Positions 7,618 through 14,994 of a stretch of 15,914 bases of DNA are shown piece by piece. A program made the position numbers and the translations under genes. How positions within the stretch are numbered: position 1 is the stretch's first letter; every line of letters starts with the position of its first letter. Source of the stretch: an uncultured Mycoplasmataceae bacterium (GTDB taxonomy: Bacteria; Bacillota_I; Bacilli_A; Mycoplasmatales; Mycoplasmoidaceae); the NCBI GenBank assembly GCA_947176435.1, contig CAMWQH010000003.1:1-15914 (forward strand). Reading direction: 5' to 3'. The notes beneath the pieces were generated by a model, which worked only from the letters and a program-made list of their open reading frames with translations, had not been told where the DNA came from and searched no databases.

Positions 7618-8016
7618 CTATCAAACATATGCGATAATTTCGCCACCTAAGTTATTTTTACGAGCGAATTTATCTGTTACAATACCTTGGCTAGTAGAAA
7701 TAATAGCAATTCCTAAACCGTTTAATACCTTTGGTAATTTTTTAGATTCTTGGTAAACTCTTAAACCTGGTTTAGAGATTTGTTTGATTCCGTTAATACT
7801 TGAAATAAAGTTTTTGTATTTTAATTTAATAGTCGTTACTTTATTTGAAGATTTTTTATCTTTAGCTATTGCATAGTCTTCAATGTATCCTTGTTCTTTT
7901 AATACATCCAAAATTGCAGTAGTTAATTTACTAGTGTAAATTGTAACTTCTGGTAATTTTGCTTTTCTAGCGTTATTAATCTTTGTGATTAAATCTGAAA
8001 TTGGATCTATATACAT
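7618..8016 (-). CDS. rpsH: Small-subunit ribosomal protein S8
   Basis: This 132-residue S8 has the standard core, with ISKPGLRVY, LPKVLNGLGIAIISTSQGIVTD and the ending GGEIIAYVW. The last residue is a UGA tryptophan followed directly by TAG. Bacillus S8 also ends in YVW as I recall it, which supports reading this UGA as sense rather than stop; read as stop the protein would lose only one residue. S8 binds the central domain of 16S rRNA (helix 21) and in E. coli represses the spc operon. I see no matching mRNA site here. The start at 8016 has a strong SD, AGGAGGT, which overlaps the TAG stop of rpsN. Confidence 0.98.
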
Positions 8017-8026
8017 GTTTTACCTC

Positions 8027-8212
8027 CTATCAAGATGCTTTCTTTACACCAGGAATTTGTCCTTTGTGTGCTAATTCACGTAAGCAAATACGGCATAATC
8101 CAAATTTACTGTATACTCCGTGAACACGACCACAACGTACGCAACGAGTGTATTTTCTTGTTGAATACTTAGGTGTTCTTTGTTGTTTTGCAATTAATGA
8201 TTTTTTAGCCAT
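8027..8212 (-). CDS. rpsN: Small-subunit ribosomal protein S14, zinc type
   Basis: This 61-residue protein is the short, zinc-binding form of S14 (the rpsZ type of Gram-positives). Cys24 and Cys27 (RCVRC) and Cys40 and Cys43 (LCRIC) are the four ligands. The end GQIPGVKKASW is a perfect family ending; the final W is a UGA codon followed by TAG, and a standard-code reading would stop one residue early. S14 lies in the 30S head beside S3 and S10. It follows rplE by 13 nt with a strong SD, AGGAGG. Its own stop codon forms the 5' part of the SD for rpsH. Confidence 0.98.
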
Positions 8213-8225
8213 TTTTTCCTCCTAA

Positions 8226-8783
8226 TTAATTGTTACCTTTCGTTTTAGCAAATGGTAAACCAATTGCTTTTAATAATTTTCTTGCTTGTTCATCATCGTT
8301 AGATGAAGTTACGAAAGTAACATCAAATCCACGAATTTTCTTTACATCATCATAGTTAATTTCTGTAAAGATAATTTGTTCCTTAATACCTAATGTATAG
8401 TTACCATGGTGGTCAAATGAATTGTTAGGAATACCTTTAAAGTCTCTAACACGAGGAAGCGCAATATTAATTAAGTTTTCGATAAAGTTTCACATTTTTT
8501 CTCCTCTTAATGTGACTTTAGCACCAATACCTTGATTTTCACGTAACTTGAAAGTAGCAATCGCTTTTTTAGAACGTGTGATTACTGGTTTTTGACCAGT
8601 AATAGCAGTTAATTCGTTAACTACTGATTCTAATAATTTAGCATCGGTTGTAGCGTCACCAACACCTGAGTTGATAACAATTTTTTCAAGCTTAGGCAGT
8701 TGCATAACTGATTTGTAAGCACCATCAGTCATTAATGCATTTTTAATTTGTTCTTGGTATTTTTTAGTTAATGTATTTTGCAT
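8226..8783 (-). CDS. rplE: Large-subunit ribosomal protein L5
   Basis: This 185-residue L5 is close to the family length of about 180. The N-terminal half has KLEKIVINSGVGDA, TGQKPVITRSKKAIATFKLRE and IGAKVTLRG. A UGA tryptophan at 8490-8492 follows, in KMWNFIENL, and then ALPRVRDFKGIPNNSFD, GNYTLGIKEQIIFTEI and the final helix NDDEQARKLLKAIGLPF. Under the standard code only the first 97 residues would be called. L5 binds 5S rRNA and contacts the P-site tRNA elbow. The start is 2 nt after the rplX stop, with a weak SD (CAGGT) about 10 nt upstream, so coupling with rplX is likely. Confidence 0.98.
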
Positions 8784-8785
8784 AA

Positions 8786-9109
8786 TTATTTACCTGCGAT
8801 TTCTGTATTTGTTTTTTTAGCAATTCTAACTTTCTTGCCAGATTTGTTAATTTGGTAAGAAATTTTAGATACTCCTCTAGGAGCTTTTGGAGCAACTAAT
8901 GCTAATTTTGATAAGTTAATTGGAGCTTCTTTTTCGATAATTCCACCTTTTTCTGCATTAGCAGAAGGTTTAGTATGTTTCTTAACCATATTTAAACCTT
9001 CAACAATAGCAGTATTGTTTTTAGGAAAGACTTTTAAAACAACACCTTCTTTTGTTGATAGTTTTCCAGAGATTACTCTGACTTTATCACCTTTTTTAAT
9101 TCTGTTCAT
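8786..9109 (-). CDS. rplX: Large-subunit ribosomal protein L24
   Basis: This 107-residue L24 (family about 100-110) begins with a KOW motif (IKKGDKVRVISGKLSTKEG, about residues 4-22), then AIVEGLNMVKKHTKPSA, and later the EAPINLSKLALV motif. L24 is an early assembly initiator that binds the 5' region of 23S rRNA near the peptide exit. The ATG at 9109 has the purine-rich AAGGAAAGGAA in front, rather than the strict AGGAGG seen elsewhere. The gene is 19 nt after rplN and 2 nt before rplE. Confidence 0.97.
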   Translation of the reverse strand: MNRIKKGDKVRVISGKLSTKEGVVLKVFPKNNTAIVEGLNMVKKHTKPSANAEKGGIIEKEAPINLSKLALVAPKAPRGVSKISYQINKSGKKVRIAKKTNTEIAGK

Positions 9110-9128
9110 AATAATTCCTTTCCTTCTC

Positions 9129-9497
9129 TTACAATACCTCTGGAGCTAAAGAGATGATCTTTGTGAAACCTTTATCCCTTAATTCCTTAGCTACTGGACC
9201 AAAAATACGAGTTCCACGAGGTGTTTTATCTTCTTTTAATAAAACACATGCATTGTCATCAAATGCCACCTTATTGCCGTTTTCACGTTTGATACCTTTT
9301 TTAGTTCTTACAATTACCGCTAAAAACATTTGGCCTTTTTTAACACCAGATTCTGGAATGCAATCTTTTACTGATACTTTTACAATATCACCAACTGTTG
9401 CATATCTTTGTCTTGAGTTACCTAGAATTTTAATAACTCCTACTTTTCTAGCGCCTGAGTTATCTGCAACGTTCATTCTTGTCATAAATTGAATCAT
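9129..9497 (-). CDS. rplN: Large-subunit ribosomal protein L14
   Basis: This 122-residue L14 is the normal family length. It begins MIQFMTRMNVADNSGARKV and carries GDIVKVSVKDCIPESGVKKGQ, AVIVRTKKGIKRENG and the terminal TPRGTRIFGPVAKELRDKGF, all typical of the family. L14 sits at the subunit interface of the 50S, next to L19, and forms bridges with 16S rRNA. The SD AGGAGGT lies 7 nt before the ATG. It is the first gene of the classic spc block, but the 17-nt gap after rpsQ leaves no room for a separate promoter and leader, so the S10 and spc blocks look fused. Confidence 0.98.
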   Translation of the reverse strand: MIQFMTRMNVADNSGARKVGVIKILGNSRQRYATVGDIVKVSVKDCIPESGVKKGQMFLAVIVRTKKGIKRENGNKVAFDDNACVLLKEDKTPRGTRIFGPVAKELRDKGFTKIISLAPEVL

Positions 9498-9514
9498 AAC
9501 TTTTACCTCCTATA

Positions 9515-9769
9515 TTATTTAGCTTTAACTGTAATCTTTTGTAAACGGTAAAACTTAGTTTTACTAATTGGTCTTGTTTCAATGATTCTTACAGTATCTC
9601 CCACTTTAGCTTCTTGCTTTTCATCGTGAACATGGTATTTCTTGTGAGAAATAACTTGTTTCTTATATAGTGGGTGTAAGTATTTTCTTTCTACTTCAAC
9701 TACAATAGTTTTGTTCATCTTAGTAGAAACTACTACTCCAGCGAAGACCTTACGACTATTTCTTTCCAT
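9515..9769 (-). CDS. rpsQ: Small-subunit ribosomal protein S17
   Basis: This 84-residue S17 matches the family length. It is an OB-fold: RKVFAGVVVSTKMNKTIVVEVERKYLHPLYKK at the start, then KYHVHDE, VGDTVRIIETRPISKTK and a basic C-terminus. S17 is an early assembly protein that binds the 5' domain of 16S rRNA. Only one base separates its ATG from the rpmC stop (TAATATG). The SD AGGAG lies inside the last codons of rpmC, so rpmC and rpsQ are probably coupled. Confidence 0.98.
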   Translation of the reverse strand: MERNSRKVFAGVVVSTKMNKTIVVEVERKYLHPLYKKQVISHKKYHVHDEKQEAKVGDTVRIIETRPISKTKFYRLQKITVKAK

Positions 9770-9770
9770 A

Positions 9771-10250
9771 TTATGCTCCTATTACCTTTCTCTTAACCTC
9801 AGTTGAAGTTTTTTTAGATTGTACTAACTTTTGGTTAGATGTATTCTTTTGTTCAACTTTAGTTATTTCTGGGTTGTTGTTAGTTTTTTCTAACTTGCTT
9901 GCAGCAACTGTAGATTGTGCAATTGATTGTTCAACTGTCTTGTTAGATGATTTTTTTGCAGTTTCATCTTTAGCATCAAGAGAGTTTTCGATAACATTGT
10001 TAATTGATTTAACTTTATTATTTTTACGGTCATACATAGTTACACCATGTGTACCAATAGTTAAGTCAATACCACGAGAATTTAAAACTGTGAAAGCTTG
10101 AGCGATTGTTTTTCTAATTTCAGCGATCTTGTGAGTTTTTTCTAATTCACCAGAAGCCATTTTAAAACGTGACTCAAGTAATTGTAATTTTAATCTTACG
10201 ATTAAAGCACAAATTTCTTCATTAGTTTTTTGATTTAATTCCTTAATCAT
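9771..10250 (-). CDS. rpmC: Large-subunit ribosomal protein L29 with long C-terminal extension
   Basis: This is an L29 of 159 residues, more than twice the usual 60-70. Residues 1-63 are the normal two-helix hairpin (LNQKTNEEICALIVRLKLQL, then KIAEIRKTIAQAFTVLNSRG). After that come about 95 residues with no family counterpart that I know: THGVTMYDRKNNKVKSINNV, then a Ser/Thr/Asn/Lys/Gln-rich, probably disordered tail with few hydrophobic residues. L29 sits at the peptide tunnel exit beside L23, where SRP and trigger factor dock, so a tail here could meet nascent chains. That role is inference. The ATG overlaps the end of rplP by 8 nt, and the SD AAGGAG lies within rplP. Long L29 proteins are known in other mycoplasmas. 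Confidence 0.95.
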   Translation of the reverse strand: MIKELNQKTNEEICALIVRLKLQLLESRFKMASGELEKTHKIAEIRKTIAQAFTVLNSRGIDLTIGTHGVTMYDRKNNKVKSINNVIENSLDAKDETAKKSSNKTVEQSIAQSTVAASKLEKTNNNPEITKVEQKNTSNQKLVQSKKTSTEVKRKVIGA

Positions 10251-10665
10251 TTTTTAATTCTCCTTTCTTAACAACACGAGTTAAAACATTTAACTTGTTT
10301 CCTGCTTTTCTTAATGTATCTTTCATTAGTGGTTCAGGAATACCGGCTAATTCGAACATAACTGTACCTTTTTTAACAACGGCCACTCATTGTTCAGGAT
10401 TACCTTTTCCTGAACCCATACGTACTTCTAATGGTTTCTTTGTTAAAGATAATTGAGGGAAGATACGAATTCACATTTTTCCTGTTTTACCTAAAGCTTT
10501 TGATAAAACAACACGGGCAGCTTCAATTTGTTTGTCAGTAATTCAATTACCAGTTGTTGCCATTAATCCGTATTCACCAAAAGCAACGTATTTGTTACCT
10601 TTAGCTTTACCATCGTATCTAGTACGATGAGGTTTACGATATTTTACACGTTTTGGTTGCATCAT
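10243..10665 (-). CDS. rplP: Large-subunit ribosomal protein L16
   Basis: This 140-residue L16 matches the usual 136-144. It is invisible as one frame under the standard code because three tryptophans are UGA (10543-10545, 10471-10473, 10387-10389). The translation shows MMQPKRVKYRKPHRTRYDG, GEYGLMATTGNWITDKQIEAA, KTGKMWIRIFPQ, VRMGSGKGNPEQWVAVV and GTVMFELAGIPEPLMKDTLR, all L16 landmarks. L16 organises the A-site region of the 50S subunit. Two ATGs are adjacent at 10665 and 10662; the first gives MMQPKR, equivalent to the MLQPKR start common in relatives. The SD GGAGG lies 10 nt before 10665, inside the end of rpsC. The gene overlaps rpmC by 8 nt. Confidence 0.98.
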
Positions 10666-10667
10666 AA

Positions 10668-11435
10668 TTATTTAGCCTCCTTATTAGCAACAGTTGCAGG
10701 TTTACTGTTTCTTGCAGGTCTGTTGTTGTGACGATTGTTACGTTTCTTGTCACCAAATTTGTCTTGTTGTTTAATAACGACTTGGTTGTTTAACCCTTTT
10801 GCAAAGATTTCACCACGGTTAATTCAAACTTTAACACCGATTTTACCATAAGTTGTTAATGCTTCTTCAATAGCATAATCAATGTCAGCTCTTAAAGTTG
10901 TTAAAGGAATAACACCATGAGAATAACCTTCTTCTCTAGCCATTTCAGCTCCACCTAAACGACCTGAAACTGTAGTTTTGATACCTAAAGCACCAGAACC
11001 CATAACTTTCTTGATAGCCATTTTTTGAGCATTTCTAAATGAAACACGGTTTTCGATAGCGTCAGCAATTTCTCTAGCAATTACTCTAGCGCTTGTTGCA
11101 GGGTTACCATGAGCAATAACGTTTACGTTAACTTTTGTTTTTCTATCAACAATTTTGTTAATAGCAAGAGTAACTACAGGAATGTTAGTGCCTTCTTTAC
11201 CGATGATTAAACCTGGTTGACCACAAGTAACGAATACGTCTACATTTTTCTGAGTTCTTTCAATTTCTACGTTAACGATTTGAGCAGTTTTGTAAGTAGA
11301 TAACATGTATTTACGGATTTTTTCATCTTCAACTAATCATTGAGCTACTTGTTGATCGTTTTTAGCAATTCAACGTGAGTTTCAATTTTTGTTAATTCCG
11401 TAACGTAATCCATTAGGATTTATTTTTTGTGCCAT
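10668..11435 (-). CDS. rpsC: Small-subunit ribosomal protein S3 with basic C-terminal tail
   Basis: This 255-residue S3 is somewhat longer than the usual 215-235. The true start at 11435 gives MAQKINPNGLRYGINKNW, the family N-terminus. Four tryptophans are UGA, three near the N-terminus and Trp204, so a standard-code search recovers only the middle 160 residues. The KH domain carries QPGLIIGKEGTNIP, and the C-terminal domain has GSGALGIKTTVSGRLGGAEMAREE and ALTTYGKIGVKVW. After residue 212 is a Lys/Arg/Asn-rich tail (KKRNNRHNNRPARN). S3 lies at the mRNA entry channel and takes part in unwinding mRNA. The ATG overlaps the rplV stop by one base (TAATG) and has a strong SD, AGGAGGT, inside rplV. 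Confidence 0.98.
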
Positions 11436-11836
11436 TATTTCTTACCTCCTTTTTTAGCTTTCTTAGCCTTGATAGCTAATAAGTCTTTTTCTTTTTGTTT
11501 AGGATCATCACTTAAAATGATTTCAATATGGCTTGTACGTTTTCTAATCATATTAGAAGAACCTTTAGCACGTGGTAAAGCACGTTTCATAGTAGTTCCT
11601 TGGTTTGCTACTATGTGGTAGATGTATAAATTATCAACACTACTAAAACCTTTAGTGTTAGTTGCGTTTGCAATAGCAGAGTTTAATAACTTCTTAATAA
11701 TTGGAGCCATTTTCTTTTCAGTGTGGTCTAAAATTACGATAGCATCTTTAACTTTTTTGCCACGGATTAAATCACAAACTAATTTAGCTTTAGATGATGA
11801 AACACGAATATTTCTTTGAATTGCGTATGCTTTCAT
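11435..11836 (-). CDS. rplV: Large-subunit ribosomal protein L22
   Basis: This 133-residue L22 has a core of about 110 residues: MKAYAIQRNIRVSSSKAKLVCDLIRGK, then AIANATNTKGFS and the long beta-hairpin MKRALPRAKGSSNMIRKRTSHIEII (about 83-107). That loop reaches into the peptide tunnel and is the L22 site where macrolide-resistance changes are found in other species. The last 22 residues are Lys-rich (DPKQKEKDLLAIKAKKAKKGGKK). The SD is TAAGGGG, using the stop of rpsS, with the ATG 10 nt after that stop. The order rpsS-rplV-rpsC is universal in bacteria. Confidence 0.98.
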   Translation of the reverse strand: MKAYAIQRNIRVSSSKAKLVCDLIRGKKVKDAIVILDHTEKKMAPIIKKLLNSAIANATNTKGFSSVDNLYIYHIVANQGTTMKRALPRAKGSSNMIRKRTSHIEIILSDDPKQKEKDLLAIKAKKAKKGGKK

Positions 11837-11846
11837 ATATTACCCC

Positions 11847-12155
11847 TTATTTGCTTGCTCCTGTAGCTGCTGCGACTTTAGCATCTTCAGCTTTGTTATT
11901 AGATGAGTGTTGTTTGAATGTACGAGTAGGAACGAATTCACCTAATTTGTGGCCTACCATATCTTCAGTAACATAAACGTTAATGAAAGATTTTCCATTG
12001 TGAACACTGAAGTTTAAACCAACAAATTCTGGGAAGATTGTACTTCTTCTTGATCAGGTTTTGATTGGTTTGTGTTTTGGATCGTTTTTAGCAGCATTTA
12101 CTTTTTTAAGTAAACTAGCATCTATAAATGCACCTTTTTTACTACTTCTTGACAT
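11847..12155 (-). CDS. rpsS: Small-subunit ribosomal protein S19
   Basis: This 102-residue S19 (usual 90-95) is split by a UGA tryptophan at 12054-12056 and so is missed by standard-code searches. The translation reads MSRSSKKGAFIDASLLKKV, then KPIKTWSRRSTIFPEFVGL and FSVHNGKSFINVYVTEDMVG, and the highly conserved HKLGEFVPTRTF. About 15 extra residues at the end are Ala/Lys-rich (AEDAKVAAATGASK). S19 sits in the 30S head with S13. The SD TAAGGAG contains the rplB stop codon and the ATG follows after a short gap. Confidence 0.97.
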
Positions 12156-12165
12156 GTTTTACTCC

Positions 12166-13014
12166 TTATTTTCCATTTCTTCTTCTAATGATTAGAGCGC
12201 TAGAAGCTTTCTTTTGTCTTCTAGTCTTAACACCCATATGACGTTTACCTCATGGTGTACGAGGTGCATCATAACCAATAGATTGTCTACCTTCACCACC
12301 ACCGTGTGGGTGATCATTAGGGTTCATAGCACTACCACGAACTGTAGGTCTAATACCCATGTGACGGCTTCTACCTGCTTTTCCTAAGTTAACTAAGTTG
12401 TGGTCTTCATTAGATACCACACCGATTGTTGCTCTACAATCGTTAGAAATTTTTCTAACTTCACCAGAAGCCAATTTACAAATAGTGTATGCTCCTGTTT
12501 CATCTTTACCTAATACTTGAGCAAATCCACCAGCACTTCTAGCGATTTGGCCACCATGTCCTGGGATTAATTCAATATTATGTACAAAAGTACCTTCAGG
12601 AATATTTTTTAATAATAAAGTGTTACCTGTTTTAATATCTACTTTTTCACCAGAAACAATTCTGTCACCAACTTTAATATCACGCGGAGCTAAAATATAA
12701 TTCTTAGTACCATCTAAATATGAGATTAAACAAATGAATGCAGTTCTGTTTGGATCATATTCAATTGTTTGAATAATTGCTTCAATACCATCTTTATTTC
12801 TCTTGAAATCAATTTCACGGTATTTTCTCTTATGACCACCACCTTGGTGTCTTGTTGTAATGATACCTTGATTATTTCTACCAGATTGGTTGTGGATTGA
12901 TTTAGTAAGAGATTTGTTTGGTTTGTTTGAATTTGTAGATAAAACTTTCTTGAAATCAATAAGAATTGATGTACGTTTACCTTTTGAACGAGCTTTAATT
13001 GATTTTATTGCCAT
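12166..13014 (-). CDS. rplB: Large-subunit ribosomal protein L2
   Basis: This 282-residue L2 is close to the usual 273-280. Landmarks are RNNQGIITTRHQGGGHKRKYREIDFKR, IEYDPNRTAFICLISY, the KOW-like GDRIVSG region, IPGHGGQIARSAGGFAQVL, and the very conserved MNPNDHPHGGGEGRQSIG near residues 231-248, which includes the His at the peptidyl-transferase region. A UGA tryptophan at 12250-12252 lies in APRTPWGKR and is followed by HMGVKTRRQKKASSALIIRRR to the TAA. A standard-code call would lose the last 28 residues. The SD TAAGGAG includes the rplW stop. L2 is needed for subunit association and peptidyl transfer. Confidence 0.98.
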
Positions 13015-13024
13015 AATTTACTCC

Positions 13025-13456
13025 TTACTTAGCTTCCTTCGTAACTTCTTTTAAGTTAGAAGTTGCTTTTTTAGGTTCAGCTTTCTTCTCAACTTTTTTA
13101 GAGTCTTTTTTTACTTCTTTTAAAGTTGATTCAGTTTTTTTAGTTTCAACTTTTTTAGATTCTTCGGCTTGTTGTTCAGCTGAAATTGACATACCTGCTG
13201 GAAGAGTTACATAAGCGATTTTTACTTTTTTAGTAAAACCAGGTTTAGCTGTACCAGTTCTAATTTTTGCAGGTTTTCTAATTTGAGTTGAAACTTTCGT
13301 AGGAGCAAAACCATAAATAGATTCAAATGCTAATTTAATGTCACTCTTAGTTGCACTAAGATCAACAATAAATGCGTGTTTCTTAGGTTCAATATTTTGT
13401 TGAGCGTAAGATTTTTCAGTGTGAACAGGCTTAATAATAATTCTTGAGAATTCCAT
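13025..13456 (-). CDS. rplW: Large-subunit ribosomal protein L23 with charged C-terminal tail
   Basis: This L23 has 143 residues against the usual 95-100. The first 90 are the family core: FSRIIIKPVHTEKSYAQQ, HAFIVDLSATKSDIKLAFESIYGF, VSTQIRKPAKIRTGT and KKVKIAYVTLPAG. After about residue 96 comes a Lys/Glu-rich tail with two similar motifs, TLKEVKK (111-117) and NLKEVTK (134-140), and repeated KKVE. L23 is the docking site for trigger factor and SRP at the tunnel exit. A GTG at 13465 would add three residues, but the ATG at 13456 fits both the SD (AGGTAGG, about 9 nt upstream) and the family N-terminus. It starts 1 nt after the rplD stop. Confidence 0.97.
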   Translation of the reverse strand: MEFSRIIIKPVHTEKSYAQQNIEPKKHAFIVDLSATKSDIKLAFESIYGFAPTKVSTQIRKPAKIRTGTAKPGFTKKVKIAYVTLPAGMSISAEQQAEESKKVETKKTESTLKEVKKDSKKVEKKAEPKKATSNLKEVTKEAK

Positions 13457-13457
13457 A

Positions 13458-14087
13458 TTATGCACCTACCTTTCCATATTTCTTAATTGCTGATAATTCA
13501 ACAATTACATTTTTAGCATTTAAAATATCTTTAACTGAAACTTGGTTAAATTTTTTAGCAGCAGTTTTATTGATATTTGCAAAAGACTTGATAATATTTA
13601 AAGATTCTTTAGCATCAGAAGTTACAAATAAATTCTTTTGACCATCAATTTTTAATGCTTTAAATAATTTAGTAGCAATTTTAGTTGACGGTTTAGAAAT
13701 TTTTTGATCTTCAATAATAAATAGAGTTTTGTTATTCATTTTTACTAATAAAGCAGAATCAAAAGCTTTCTTAGATACTTGTTTGTTTGCACCTAATTTA
13801 TAATTTCTATTTGGCTTTGGTCCAAAAGCAACACCACCACCTACTCAATGAGGGTTACGAATAGAACCTTGTCTTGCGTTACCAGAGTGTTTTTGTTGTA
13901 AAGGTTTTTTACCACCACCTCTAACTTCTGCTTTAGTTAAAGTAGAGTGTGTACCTTGTCTATTACCAGCATTTTCAGCTAATACTTGATCAAACATTGC
14001 TTGGTTATAAACTTTGTCTGTAGGAAGTTCAAAACTGATTTCTTTTACTGATTTTCCATCAATATTAATTAAATTTAATTTACTCAT
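13458..14087 (-). CDS. rplD: Large-subunit ribosomal protein L4
   Basis: This 209-residue L4 has the standard length. A UGA tryptophan (Trp81, 13845-13847) splits it under the standard code into an 80-residue front and a back half starting VGGGVAFGPKPN. The extended loop (about residues 40-95) that reaches into the peptide tunnel reads KAEVRGGGKKPLQQKHSGNARQ at its tip, where many bacteria have KPWRQKGTGRAR. The globular part resumes with KKAFDSALLVKMNNKTLF. In E. coli L4 binds the S10 leader and represses the whole operon. Whether it does so here is unknown, but the leader upstream is structured. The SD is TAGGAGG, 6 nt before the ATG. Confidence 0.98.
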
Positions 14088-14099
14088 ATTAACCTCCTA

Positions 14100-14966
14100 T
14101 TATTTCTTAGCACCTTCAGCTGGGTTAGCTGCTTTAGCAGCTTTTTCTGCAGCTTCTTTTTCTTTTTGCTTAGCAGCAGCTTCAGCTTTCTTTGCTTCTT
14201 CTGCAGCTTTTGCCTCAGCAGCAGCTTTAGCTTCTGCCTCTTCGTTTGCTTTGTGTAAAGCTTCTTTATCTTCAAGGTTTTCGTTTTCTTTCAAAATTTC
14301 TTCCTTGATTTCTTTAGTAATAATTTGGTATTCAGTTTTCTTTGTTGGATATTTAACTGAAGTTTTAATTGTTACTACACTTCCTGTTGGACCAGGAATT
14401 GCACCTAACAATAAAATTAAATTACGATTTTTAATTACATCTAAAACAACTAAATTTTGAATTGTTACTAGTTCATGTCCGTAGTGACCTGACATCTTCT
14501 TACCTTTAGGTACTCTTTGTGCTTGACTACCACCACGACCAAAGGCTACTGAACCTTGATATCTGTGAGGATATCCTGCACCATGAGCTAAAGGACCGAT
14601 TTTAAAGTTTCATCTCTTAATTGCACCAGTGAAACCGTGACCCTTAGTAATACCTTGAACATCAACATATTGACCTTTGCTAAATGTATCAACACTAATT
14701 AAGTCACCTACTTTGTAACCTTCAGTTCCTTTAAATTCACGAATGAATTCTTTAGGTTGAGCATTTACTTTAGTAAAGATACCATTGTATGCTTTGGTTT
14801 TTCTTTGTTTCTTTTCAACATCTAAATAACCCACTTTGATGTTTTTGTTTTTTTTGATTTCAAGTACAACGTTTGGTTCGCAACTAACTACTGTTGCAGC
14901 AAGTTGTTTTCCGTTAACGTCGAATACTTGCATCATTCCCACTTTTGTTCCAATTATGTATTTCAT
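14100..14966 (-). CDS. rplC: Large-subunit ribosomal protein L3 with Ala/Glu/Lys-rich extension
   Basis: This 288-residue L3 is about 80 residues longer than usual. The core starts MKYIIGTKVGMMQVFDVNGK, with the family stretch TKGHGFTGAIKRWNF (the W is UGA, 14610-14612), then AHGAGYPHRYQGSVAFGRGG, KKMSGHYGHELVTIQN and GAIPGPTGSVVTIK to about residue 207. From about 215 on there is a charged tail that becomes mostly Ala, Glu and Lys (EEAEAKAAAEAKAAEEAKKA), which should form a long single helix or coiled coil. A standard-code reading makes two false genes, of 118 and 131 residues. L3 is an early-assembly protein near the peptidyl-transferase centre. The SD AAGGAG lies about 7 nt before the ATG, and the stop TAA is followed in frame by TAG. 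Confidence 0.97.
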
Positions 14967-14994
14967 AATTTATCTCCTTGTTTCGTTCATTTCA

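Noticed and set aside
7610..7624. A longer N-terminus for L6 starting at 7624
   Set aside because: It would begin inside rpsH and be translated through the SD. The ATG at 7609 has AGGAGG at the right distance and the family N-terminus.
9498..9514. A separate spc promoter between rpsQ and rplN
   Set aside because: The gap is 17 nt and is taken up by the SD of rplN. I see no -10 box with room for initiation.
12726..12959. A 77-codon minus-strand frame within rplB
   Set aside because: It overlaps the conserved L2 core in another frame and does not resemble a protein family.
13457..13465. A GTG start for L23 three codons upstream
   Set aside because: It would lie within the SD-to-ATG spacing and adds residues not found in the family. 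The ATG at 13456 fits better.
14084..14275. A 63-codon minus-strand frame rich in Lys and Leu
   Set aside because: It is a different frame within the L3 tail, open only because of the repetitive GCA/GAA/AAA codons.
14014..14460. A 148-codon plus-strand open frame, Ala/Ser-rich
   Set aside because: It is the antisense shadow of the Ala/Glu/Lys-rich tail of L3 and the start of L4. The biased codons of the tail keep the opposite strand open. There is no SD and it would overlap two certain genes.
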